In this document: piece by piece, positions 48,341 through 59,218 of the stretch
Numbering within the stretch: position 1 is the stretch's first letter
Layout of the letters: each line of letters opens with the position of its first letter
NCBI GenBank assembly: GCA_012295275.1
Contig: CM022667.1
Span: 8,415,038 to 8,477,037, forward strand
Reading direction: 5' to 3'
Source: Chrysomallon squamiferum
Taxonomy: Eukaryota > Mollusca > Gastropoda > Neomphalida > Peltospiridae
Length of the DNA stretch: 62,000 bases
Translations under genes and position numbers: made by a program
The notes under the pieces: generated by a model
Database searches by the model: none
Seen by the model: the letters and a program-made list of their open reading frames with translations, nothing else
What the model was told of the DNA's origin: nothing

Positions 48341-49629
48341 AACTGTCACAAAACAAATAGTACCTCCTCGTTATAATCTCGGTCAAGGGAGAGCACTGCG
48401 ATGGAACTATAATATTAAAACAGACGAATTCATCTCGATTAGATCCAACACTTGTATTTCATAAAGTAATAATGTGCATAAATTTTCTAAATATTTACAT
48501 AGTAGCAGGTGATACGTATTAAGATTCTTATTAATTTATTCAAATGCTTTTATTACTCCCACTGCTACTACAACAACAACAACTACTACTACTACTACAA
48601 GAACTACTATTGCTATTATAACAACTACTCATATTACTACATTCTGCTATCATTGCTACAACATGTTACAGACATCACGTGCCTTCATGGTAGGTGGCGC
48701 AACTGTAGTTCTATATTTCTGTTCCTACTATTACAGCTACTACTACTATTACTACTATAACATTTTCTTATTTCGCTATTTATTTATTTATTTATTTATT
48801 TATTTATTTTCAGGTTCCATACACTGGTTCCAGCATGAACACAGCAAGAAGTTTCGGCCCGGCTATGATCATGTGGAAGTGGGGCGACTTTTGGGTAAAT
48901 TATCATCTCTAACTTCAAAAACAAAGTCGCTCAATTACGTGCATCATTTAAAAAGTTAATGCAGCTGGCGCCAAATCAAAAGAATAATATTTAATTTCAC
49001 ATTCATTAATACTTTTGCGTGTTCGTTATCTTAATTTCAGATAACAGACGTAGCTAATGCAAAAAAAAAAAAAAAATCAGTTTGTTGTTGCACTTTTAAG
49101 TATGTCTTTTGTGATACGAAAAAAACAGTGTAAACATATTCTGTATATTCTGTTTTTTATGTTTGAGTTTTCCCGGTTTATCATAATTAATAAAGACGAG
49201 CAAAATAATTAAGACCAGTAAAACTAACGAAGCGAGAGACGCCAACCTATGTTTTTCTGTCTAAAGAATGTAACTGTACCAAGACAAAGCATATATATAT
49301 GTATATTTAAACTTCGTAACTTTAAACCTAAATTAGCAGAAGACGATAAACAAATAACTGTGTTATTTTCGTCTGTTCAGATTTACACGGTCGGACCGAT
49401 CCTGGGCGGGCTTATCGCCGGACTGCTGTACGACACGCTGTTTGCCATGAACGCCTCGCTGGCCAAGGCCAGAGCCTGCATGCTGTCCAGTGACTACGAC
49501 GACGACAAATACGACGCACAGAAAACCAGAATCCGGATACTGGAAGAGTGCGGGGACCAGGAAACGATTAAACTGAAGGAAGCGGAAGATGGAAAAGCCG
49601 GTTCGGTGGAAGAGCAACCTACTAATTAA
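35935..49629 (+). CDS. Aquaporin (AQP4/AQP1-like water channel) with NTA second motif, 3 exons, 303 aa
   Basis: Exon 1 is 35935-36516 (194 codons, GTAAGT donor), exon 2 is 48814-48894 (27 codons), exon 3 is 49381-49629 (TAA). Helix 1 is AEFLGTFLLVFVGCGS. The first pore motif HINPA is at residues 85-89. The second half has SIGLSVTMCHLFA joined across the intron to VPYTGSSMNTARSFGPA, so the second NPA box is NTA (residues 203-205). Selectivity-filter positions by comparison with AQP4 are F67, H191, S200 and R206, typical of a strict water channel. The last helix is YTVGPILGGLIAGLLYDTLF, followed by an acidic cytosolic tail (DYDDDKYDAQK to EEQPTN). Start: the first in-frame ATG at 35935; a second at residue 15 (MVTSIDD) is also possible. 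It is convergent with NAGPA. Confidence 0.93.
36740..36821. repeat. (GA)n microsatellite
   Basis: About 80 bp purine-pure run about 220 bp inside aquaporin intron 1. Confidence 0.95.
37317..37510. repeat. Degenerate CATA/CATC tetranucleotide zone
   Basis: Imperfect CATA, CATC and TACG tetranucleotides over about 190 bp in aquaporin intron 1. Confidence 0.85.
37758..37865. repeat. Minisatellite around TATTCTGGTACTGT
   Basis: About six imperfect copies of a 16-25 bp unit containing TATTCTGGTACT and GTACTGTG in aquaporin intron 1. Confidence 0.8.
38622..38687. repeat. (CA)n microsatellite
   Basis: About 65 bp CA repeat in aquaporin intron 1. Confidence 0.95.
39246..39288. repeat. (AAAT)n microsatellite
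   Basis: AAAT repeat in aquaporin intron 1. Confidence 0.95.
39759..39832. repeat. (GA)n microsatellite
   Basis: About 74 bp GA repeat in aquaporin intron 1. Confidence 0.95.
40240..40600. repeat. Diverged tandem array around TACAAAAATACAACATTCGT
   Basis: Recurring blocks (CCAATAC-AAAAAT-(T)ACAACATTCGTTCTTGTATTAC) at roughly 30-50 bp spacing, about eight imperfect copies. It has no coding potential and looks like an old, decayed satellite. Confidence 0.65.
41044..41097 (-). repeat. 54-bp dispersed repeat, copy 1 (inverted)
   Basis: On the minus strand starts GTTACAGACATCACGTGCCT and continues TCATGGTAGGTGGCGCAGCT to TGTATTT. It matches the copy at 48665-48718 at 52 of 54 positions and in opposite orientation, with unrelated flanks. 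It contains a CACGTG E-box. Confidence 0.85.
41485..41494. promoter_or_regulatory. NRF1-type palindrome GCGCATGCGC
   Basis: Perfect 10-bp GCGCATGCGC followed by A, an exact NRF1 consensus, unusual in such AT-rich intron DNA. It is about 30 bp upstream of a (GT)n run. A cryptic or alternative promoter is possible but unsupported otherwise. Confidence 0.4.
41527..41580. repeat. (GT)n microsatellite
   Basis: About 54 bp GT repeat in aquaporin intron 1. Confidence 0.95.
43815..43865. repeat. (GATA)n microsatellite beside MITE
   Basis: GATA repeat ending two bases before the terminal repeat of the element at 43868. Confidence 0.95.
43868..44064. mobile_element. MITE with mariner/pogo-like terminal inverted repeats, 197 bp
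   Basis: Left end CAGTGGTACCTCGACTTACG and right end (reverse complement) CAATGGTACCTTGACTTACT are imperfect inverted repeats of about 22 bp. The left flank is TA, the Tc1/mariner/pogo target duplication; the right flank is TG, so the duplication has decayed or been replaced by the GT array. There is no coding capacity. Interior sequence carries G-rich and GAGCAAATT repeats. Confidence 0.75.
44065..44124. repeat. (GT)n microsatellite flanking MITE
   Basis: About 60 bp GT repeat immediately after the right MITE end, followed by (TA)n to about 44,140. Confidence 0.95.
45330..45405. repeat. (CATA)n microsatellite
   Basis: About 75 bp CATA repeat with CACA interruptions in aquaporin intron 1. 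Confidence 0.95.
47676..47736. repeat. (TTA)n microsatellite
   Basis: About 60 bp TTA repeat in aquaporin intron 1. Confidence 0.95.
47822..47883. repeat. (TC)n microsatellite
   Basis: About 60 bp TC repeat in aquaporin intron 1. Confidence 0.95.
48665..48718 (+). repeat. 54-bp dispersed repeat, copy 2
   Basis: Plus-strand copy of the element at 41044-41097, two mismatches in 54. It sits about 95 bp upstream of the aquaporin exon 2 acceptor. Confidence 0.85.
48780..48810. repeat. (TTTA)n at aquaporin exon 2 acceptor
   Basis: TTTA array running directly into the TTTTCAG acceptor of exon 2, so it serves as its pyrimidine tract. Confidence 0.9.
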
Positions 49630-51385
49630 ACTGAATTCTCGCGCGAAGCGAGATTTCGCGAGATTTGCCTCCATTCAGGGGTTTTAGAAAGACAAGACTG
49701 AAAAGTGAAGTTCCCTGACCTTGATGGAACGTATTTTGGTGGGGGAAGGATGGGGTTCGAATCTGACATATTTACTTTCCAGAGAATATCCTTTACAAGT
49801 AAATTTTGAAAGTTAAAAGACAACTAAATTCTTAAAAATTCCAAATTAAATTAAATTTCTTTTCTTGCGGAATTGTAAATAGGCTTACACTAGCATTTAA
49901 TATTTACTTATTTATTTATCTTTATTATTATTATTTTAATTATTGGTTTGAAATTTCTGGTTTTAGTTAATTATATATATATATATATATATAATGATTT
50001 TAAATTTTATATATATATATTTTCTGGCATTAAGAATACACTGGGAAGGATACAGGAAATTTAAATTTATATAATTATTCCAGATTGCCATTTACATTAT
50101 TTTTAACTTTTATCATTCTGCCAGCTTATTTTACATCTCGTTGTACTTTTGTCTTTGCAGAAATATTTCACTCAGGTTCATATAAATTATAATCTCAAGT
50201 AATGGTCTCTCTATAAAGGGCGCGTTTGTGCGCACAATTTGTGTATCCATAGCACAGACACGTTTAGTTACTTGTTCTTCATTTATATAATAATTAACAT
50301 ATTTTTTTATTAGTTAATTAATTAATTAATTAATTAATTAATAATGACAAAATGGGAAATATGCCAACGTTTGTGTTTTATTTCAAGGACACAAAGCTCT
50401 CAAGAATTTGCTGTGTTCATATGTTATTTATATTTTGGTTACAGAGATAAATAAAAAAAAATTAAAAACAACAAAAAACACACAAATGCAAAATGAAGAA
50501 ATAGAGAAGTTTTTCACACAGAAAATTTACGCAACTGATAACTGATTATTAGAGGGAACACTGATTTCACTACACAGAAATTATTTTTTTACCTTTTATT
50601 GTTTTTATTATTTATCGATTGATCTTTTATTCTTTTATTTTTACCAATTCTTGATTTCTCACACATTTATATTTTTATTTCATAAATCTAAACATTTAGT
50701 GTAGTTTATGACATCTTTTCAAAAATTTCACGAACGATAAATGGAACTGTATGAAAACACATTAATATAAACAATAATATTATAAATAAATGCCTATATA
50801 AATTAAATTAAGGACATGTGCAGTTATGTTAATTTTGTAGGCCTACTTTTCACACGATTTTCAATTAAATGCATTTACATTTATTTTGTCATTTAAGATT
50901 TTCCAAACTTTGCAAAGAATTAACGATATTTATATTTAAAACAGTCTCTATGAAGATTAAATAAGAATTTGTACATTTTTTTATAAGACAGGTCTCTTTG
51001 TTATTTAAAAAAAAAAAAAAAATTATTTGTATTTTCAATATTCGTTATACTGCGGCAATAACTATATACATATATATAAATACATTTAATTATATTTATT
51101 TCAAAGTTTATACGCATCTTTTCACCTATTGCTCATCTGGATTTGGAAGACAGCTTATTATAAAATACAGCACTTGCGTACAACTTGTCTATTGTCGTCA
51201 TTTTGGTTTATTAAAGGTACATGTCTGTAACGTTTGCGTATTAAAGGCACGCTACCGAAAACCTTACAACAGTAAGTAAATTCCAAAAACGTTATTTATC
51301 TTTTAGATACATACTGTCGTATCATATTTATATTAAAAGAAAGGCGCATTTTCTGAAATGAATGAAACATTAATATACAGGAAAA

Positions 51386-51427
<42 letters not shown>

Positions 51428-51794
51428 TAAAACAATCTTAAGATTTAGTTTCTGTTTTTCATTTATAATGGTAACGATATAATCCAAAACAGTAAGTAAA
51501 TAGTTTATTAACATACCGTTTAGTAAATGGACTTTATAATGAACTGATTTTTCTGTTTTGAAAAGACCCAGTCTTTTGTGCAAATAGTTTACGTAATATT
51601 ATAGACTGGACAAACGTAAAATGTTACGTCGAATATCGTTGCAACGCAACTGACACTAAACAAATGTGCTAATACCAAGTCAACGTAACGCGATTTAAAT
51701 ATTCTTAGATCGGGATTTTTTCAAATTATATATTTATATAATAAAAGCTATCAACAGTATTCTTAGTTCTATTCTTTATTTTATTTTTTATTTT

Positions 51795-51886
<92 letters not shown>

Positions 51887-53000
51887 ATTTTGAAAATCGG
51901 AGTCGAGAGAGGAAAACTGAAATATGTGCCTAAATAAATGCATTAAATAATAATAGTAGTAGAATTTAGTTAGCAGTAATATTACATATATATTAACACC
52001 GGCAAATGCAAAGGGAAGTATTACTGGTACGAGTTATTTTCTCTACCACTGTATATAACATTATGTTAAAAAAAAACATATTTTCTGCACAACCACTGTT
52101 TATTATATGTATATATGTATGTGTTCCAGGTAGCTGTATTTTACTCTGTGCCTTGCATGCCAGTATGTGTCACTTTGTTAACTTTTTATACAGTTTTCTA
52201 CATATTTTATATACTCTACAAGCAAATGTTTCTTCAGGTTTTAATCTTTGGTTCTGTTCTTTTTAAAAGAATAAATTAGTCTGTTAGCTTCGTAGTTGTT
52301 ACGTGTTGTTTTTTTTTTTTTTTACACTATGTAGTATGTTCACATCATCGTCATTATTTATATACTTGTTTATTATTCTTGTTGTTGACTTTATAACGAC
52401 CAAAGAAAAATTATTTTACATATGTGAACAGCTAGGTATTTTCGCATCACATTTTTTGTCCAGCAACTGAAGTTTTGCTAGTTACGAGGATAGCATTCTC
52501 CAAACTGTGAAATAGCATTTCTGAAAACTAACCTGAAGCTGACTCTTATTTGCATAAATGGGGGAGGGGCGGAGGTGGGGCCGGGGATACGGGGGCTTTG
52601 GCTCGGTTAGAACATTGTAGTCCGCAGTAACAGCATCATTCAGGGACCGTTTATCAGTAGCTACTCGGTATTGTTTCTCTGTCACTGAGAAGGTAAATAC
52701 AAAATATCCATAGCTGCAATCTGTAAAAGAATAGCCTCGTTTTAGAATGCATCTCTCATTATATCTAGTTCCTTGCTGAAGATTAAAAATGTGTCGAACA
52801 CATTGTAAAATAAAACATTTCTGTTTACATTTCACTACGTTATTCTACAGACTGCGCTACTGAAGAGTTTGTGAAAGAGAAAACGAGAATTCGTAGAAAA
52901 TGTGGTTGTACAGAAACGTGACGTATTACAGGTGAAATGACAATGTGAAATATGTACAAGGTAAAATGTAAAAGAAAAAAAAAAAGAAAAAAGAAATAAA
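49630..53000. other. Aquaporin 3' UTR and intergenic DNA
   Basis: Downstream of the aquaporin stop. AATAAA near 50,449 followed by A-rich sequence is a plausible poly(A) site. The rest is AT-rich, with (AAT)n at 51,386-51,425 and a long (TTA)n at 51,797-51,884. No exon was recognised. Confidence 0.45.
51797..51884. repeat. (TTA)n microsatellite
   Basis: About 88 bp TTA repeat, intergenic between two convergent genes. Confidence 0.95.
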
Positions 53001-53018
53001 ACATTGTGCAAAGATTTA

Positions 53019-55640
53019 ATTTATTGTTGATAAACAACAGTAATAATGTATTTACATTTAACAATACATTTACTCAAGGCACTCTTATTCAAATAGAAAA
53101 TATTTATGGACACTATCGGGATTAAACCGTTATTTAATGATTGTCAGTATCATGAAATAAACAGAAATAACTTAATTGTTTATAATTTTATACTCATGAA
53201 TAATCACTTTTGATATCACACAGATAAATAAATAATATTAAGTAGAAGAAAAAAATTATAGTAAGTTATTAACAAGTTGCTCTTTAGGTTATTTATTTAT
53301 TTTGTCCTAAGAACAGGAAAAACTAAAACTTTTATAACAGAATTATTTATTATTACATATTTGTACTAATGTATTAAAATATTAATTTTGTTCAGTGATA
53401 TAAAAATAAATAAACATTTGCTTTAAAAAAAACAACATTTAACTGTTCAACATAACAATCAGAACAAACAGATTTGTTTTTATTCGTAACAAAGTCAGTG
53501 TAATAACATGGATTTCTCAGTAACAGGATTTACCAATGATAGAAAATTAAAAACGGCTATTCTTCATAGTATAACAATTCTCAGTATAATTCAGTCACAA
53601 TAAATAAAGAATACATACATTTAAATATTCACAAAAATATTTTGTTTTTTGCACAGTGAAATTAAATCACAGGACAGAATTATTGTGCAGTAAAAGAAGA
53701 TTGCTAATGTTCAGATTTCAGAAAATTACTGATGCATAGCTGTCAAGAATCTGCAGTAAAATGATATGTGTAAATATTAATTTTCATGTACACGGTTAAT
53801 ATTAGAGTAACAAAGGGATGTAGAGGTGTAAATTTAAAAATATTTTTATCATATATCCCAACCCTTCTCTGCTTCCATGTCTCTAGCACACATTCTGATT
53901 TCACACACACACTCACACACACACACACACGCACACACACGCACGCACACACACACACACAAACACACACACATTCCATACAATCAGAAAAGATAAACAC
54001 CATGATGCATGCTTATATTAAATACAAACACACAAAAACAAAATTGGATAATCACATGAGACACAGAAAAGAAAAAGTGACTTCAACCATTAGGACACTT
54101 TCAATTCCATTTCCCACCACCGACTGAAATTAGGCCAAATATAAATCTGAACATTTTTTAAATCAAAATCACAGACACTACAAAACTGTCTATATTAATC
54201 CTCAGAACTTTATAGACTGAATACAGCACATTTAAAATGATTTTATTTATAAATACATTTCTTCAGTACTGTTATATCGTATGGCAAGAACTTTTTTGCT
54301 GAAGTAATTCCCATTCTTCATGAAGAGATTCACATCATGAAAGTCACATTAACACATGATCTGAGTTGAGTAAACTACAGGTATTTGACAAGCTGTGTTA
54401 CATGATGATTAAAAACACAGCACACTCAAAAACAGACATTCAGTCTATGACTGATAGCTGTAGTAACATTAATAAGAAGAGCTAAACTGAACAGTCTAAC
54501 AGATGAAATGTGTGAGGAACGAATTCTGCTACTAAAGGTAAATTACAAATACTTCACTCATTCTTGTCAGTTATACTATCTGGAACTAACTGCAGAAATA
54601 CACCCAGATGTTTTCTAAATCCTTAATACAATAATTTACTACTAAAAGACAACTCACATGAACAGTTGTTTTGTGCTTATGATAACTAGCATATTAAACT
54701 GTTTGTCTAAACAGAAGCCAAAAATTTTGACTGATATAATTAAAAATCATTATTTGGTTTCTTTTTATATATACATGATTTTGGAAAATTAGAAATTTTA
54801 TTAATGTATTAAAACATACACGTACTAGAAATAATCTAAAGTGATTACTTCTTTTGTACATTTGCAAATATTTCCGAATTTTTTTTTTTATGGTGGTCAC
54901 CAATATTTGCTAACAATAAAGTTTAGCACTAATAATTATAACACTTTCCTGAATTATTTCATGATGCCAGTTAATAAAAATGTAAAACAACCTGAGAGAT
55001 ACAAATAATTTACAGTAAACATTGTTTTTTTTATCTTTCCATACGTAAATTGATACAGTAAAGAAATGAGAAAAATGCAGACACTAGAATATTTCCTCAT
55101 TCCTTTTTTACTTTATATTTATTAAAGGTTGAATAAAACGATCTGTTCTTACACTGTAAAATAACATAAAAACTATTGCACAAACTGGTCAAATGAACTA
55201 ATTTGCTTCATGTTCTCTTACAACATCAGCGGTGAAAATGATTTCTGAATGATCACATCTGCATCATCAGAATCATTCAGTCATAACCAGACACCATGAG
55301 GTACTCAGAAAGAAAGAAAATCATTTCAAAGTGTCCTAATCATCACAATGCATTATCAGTCTGAAATCATTCATCATCATCCAATCAACATCACTGATTG
55401 TTAGAATATCATCATTTTTTTTTTTGTAACTGAATATTAAAATAATATCACTTCAGTCCTGTGACAAAGATGTTATCACATATCTAAAAATTATCAGTCA
55501 CCATTTTAATACTACAGTAATAATCAAAACATCTTTTCTCTTCTCTTTTTTTTTTGTTTTTTGTTTTTCATTCTCAAAAACATTAACACTGGAATTAACC
55601 TTTTAAATTTAATTCTGAAATATCATCATCATCATCATCG
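53019..55640 (-). other. Probable long 3' UTR of NAGPA
   Basis: Downstream of the NAGPA stop on its strand. It has few long microsatellites except a (CA)n at 53,903-53,972. A minus-strand AATAAA at about 53,019-53,024 could be the distal poly(A) signal. The extent is inferred only from composition. Confidence 0.3.
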
Positions 55641-56372
55641 TCATCTTTTTTCATTCTGTGATTTAGAAACCAGCGTGGTTGCTTCATCAACATCGTCAGA
55701 CAAGGTTTCAGACTCTGCATCGGAGCTGTTGTGAAAGACAAATTTGTTGATGGTGTTCTTCACTTCGTTGGTGGCGGCTGTTTGTTTTCTGTTCTGACTG
55801 ATGTACAGACAGACCAGACACATGTTGATGACGATGCTAACACACGCGACAATGCTCAGAACAACTACACCAACAAGACACTTGCTGAAATTTTATAAAT
55901 AAATAAATAAATAGCACATTTAGGTATTAATACAAATAAAATCCATCAGAGTAAACCTATAATTCAACAAATAAATAAATAAATAAATAAAAAGGTAAGA
56001 AACATAAAAAAAGAATATAATCTTTTAATGGATTCTCTTTTTACTTTAGATATAGGAGCACGTTTTATCAATTATACAACAAAACTACACAGCAAGTATA
56101 TAATTATATAAAAAAAAGTTTAAAAACAACAAAAACAAAAACATTTTTCCTATTTATCAATATAAGTTCTTCATTTGTGAAACCAGTCATTTTAACTGAC
56201 TGAAAAGAATCTGTTTAATTTTATGATTTATTAAAAAGTTAAGAATAAAAAAAGACGAAGTTAAAAACATACTTGTACTGGTCTGATTGGTTGACAACAA
56301 GATTTCTTTTCTTAATTATCTCTTCAGCTACACACGCACTGGCTGAAACAGGTCACAATATATCAAAGATAA

Positions 56373-56432
<60 letters not shown>

Positions 56433-56440
56433 CCGTGTGT

Positions 56441-56489
<49 letters not shown>

Positions 56490-57916
56490 GGTGTTTGTGT
56501 GTGTTTGTGTGTGTGTGTGTGTGGGTGTTTGTGTGTGTTTGTGTGCACATGCATCTATATGTATTTCAGTGAATATGTGTATGTATCTGTCTATATATGT
56601 GACTGTAGGTATGCATATTTGTGTGTGTGTCTAAATGTATATATGTATGTCTCTGTGTTGTTATCTGTGTGTACTTGTGTGTGAATGTTTGTATATGTTT
56701 GTGAAACATGTGTGTAAGCATTGTTAAAAATGAAACAAAATCATGCTGACAAATTCTGCAATATTTTTAAAAATCAATACATTCAATGAATATAATATCT
56801 GTATTTCAAACCATTATAATTATTATTTACCAAATAATCATATATAAAAATAAAAAAATTAATTGTAAGAATGCAAATATATTTAACTCAGATGTTTGAA
56901 ACACAAATAATTTCAACAAATGCTTCAAATGTAACATTCAGCAACAAATAACAATTAATAAAAACTCACCTTGTTTCAGAGAAGCGTAGTCAGAGTTTGA
57001 TACATTGTCACATGACCCAGTCACATGATCACAGAAACAACCCTGACTGTCGTCACACAAGCACACACTTTGACATCTGACACCAAAATATCCGTATGGA
57101 CAAACTGAAATTAACAAATTAAATTCCTCTGTCACTATTAAGTATTAGCAGATAGAAAACACTTGTAAGAGCAAGGTATTAATATATCATCTTAAATTTT
57201 ATTCTGTATTCCAGCATTTTTGCTTTATAAATCAAAAATTTCTGCTATTTATCATTCTGTTTATCTTATTTCTTTTTTTAATAATAATTTGTTTATTTTA
57301 TATTAATATTTTTAATTTCACAAAGCCACTGAATATAAAAGAAATAAATTAAAAACTTAGCATCAATTATTTGTGTCGTTTCTTTAAAATATTTTTTACA
57401 GTAAACCATTATTCTTGTTTATGACAAAATCTAAATTCAATAAAAAAATTAATTTAAGAAAACAACTGAATTTAAATGAATTTCTGAGTAAATTAATTCT
57501 CCTAATCATGAAACGACTTTACTTCTGTTGAAATATAAAATTTTAAACTGAGTTCTCTGCTCTCTTACTTGACTGACAAAACTGTCCGGTATACCCTGCC
57601 CTGCATGTACATGCACCCGTGACGTGGTCACACACACCCCCATTCTGACACGCACACTGCTGTGTACAGTTCTGACCAAACCTCCCAGAGCGACACACCA
57701 GAGAACAGTTGTAACCATGCCAACCAGGATCACACAGACATCCCTCTGAAACAACAACAGATAACCACCATCATGTATCTGTAACCATGCAACTATCAGC
57801 AAGGGACTTTTTTTTAAATAGATCCTTCCCATAAACTGGAATGCATATATAAAGGCCTTTACATAAAACTTTCTTCAGACAATGACTGAAATTGTTAACA
57901 GACTTATATATATATA

Positions 57917-57960
<44 letters not shown>

Positions 57961-59175
57961 CTAAGAATGACTGATTGTGTAATCTGTAAGCCATTAGTGA
58001 ATCAAGTATGACTAAAACCAGAAACAACCAAAAATTCTTTATAATAGCAACTTAATATATGTATGTATGTATGTACTTATGTGTATGTAAGTTCAATAAA
58101 TAGTTATTATATCAGTTTGTCTTATTCAGAAGGACAAACAAATCAAAACAAGACTAAAACAGTTTCTTACTGCCAGTGCAGTATCCTCGTCTGTTGCAAT
58201 CATCTGGACATGACAGGATGTTACACTTTGGCCCTGACCAGTGTCCATGGCACACGCACTGACCAAGCTGACACGTTCCGTGATGGTAACAGTCCTTCGG
58301 TTGACAGTCAGGTTCATGCACGCATACAATGGTCGACACATTGCGAGCACAGTTAAACCTCTTGTCTTCACTGGAAGGAAAACACAAAAATGTCAGTTTA
58401 GCACTGTTAATAAAGCTGGTATATAAATTTATAACAAAATACTTTATAAGTTTTATATTTATTTAAAGTAGCTGATAATGTTAATTTTACTTGGGGATGT
58501 ACAAATTAATGATCAACAGTGACATATTGAACCACCTGCATTCTAAAAGTAAATCATTAATCTACTGGTATATAAATAACACCATTAATGTACTAATAAA
58601 TAAATACTGTATCATTAACCTACTGATAAATAAATACTGAATCATTAATCAACTGATAAATATATAATGTATAATTAATCTGCTGATAAATAAATAATGT
58701 TTAATTAAACTGCTGATGAATAAATAATGTATAATTAATCTGCTGATAAATAAATAATGTATAATTAAACTGCTGATGAATAAATAATGTATAATTAATC
58801 TGCTGGTAAATAAATAATGAATAATTAATCTGCTGATGAATAAATAATGTATAATTAATCTGCTGATGAATAAATAATGTATAATTAAACTGCTGATTAA
58901 TAAATAGTGTATTACAGAGACCAGTGATTATAAATAATCTGACTGATCTGGTAGGAAATAAATAGCAGGTTGTTAATCTCCGGACAGGTAAGCCACCCAC
59001 CATTTGTCTGACGGGTAGTTGATCACAGTCTGATTGATCACAAGGGTGGTTGATCCACCCCCATCCAGGTTGACAGCATTCACAAAACCATAGTCTTTAA
59101 GAATCTCCGCAAACTCCCACAGGTTCACTCTGTAATACACACATACATAAATAAACAGATAAATAAATAAATACA

Positions 59176-59218
<43 letters not shown>

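Larger units (their letters stand above)
36517..48813 (+). other. Aquaporin intron 1, 12.3 kb
   Basis: Begins GTAAGT and ends TTTCAG. It carries at least ten long microsatellites, a MITE, minisatellites, a pair of inverted 54-bp repeats and an NRF1-like motif. No internal gene with splice structure was recognised on either strand. Confidence 0.85.

Noticed and set aside
49750-49762. tRNA B-box-like GGTTCGAATCT
   Set aside because: No A box at the right distance and no acceptor-stem pairing; it is just after the aquaporin stop codon and is probably chance.
55824-55868. Alternative TAG acceptor for the last NAGPA exon that would avoid the frame break
   Set aside because: It would start the exon in phase 0, whereas the preceding exon ends with two bases of a codon, so the join would hit a stop. 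The CAG acceptor at 55,886 fits phase.
56273-56684. Several Cys/Val or Thr/His repeat open readings
   Set aside because: Translations of the (GT)n array.
58555-59003. Minus-strand periodic peptide LFIHQQINYT
   Set aside because: Product of the 30-bp intronic minisatellite, not an exon.
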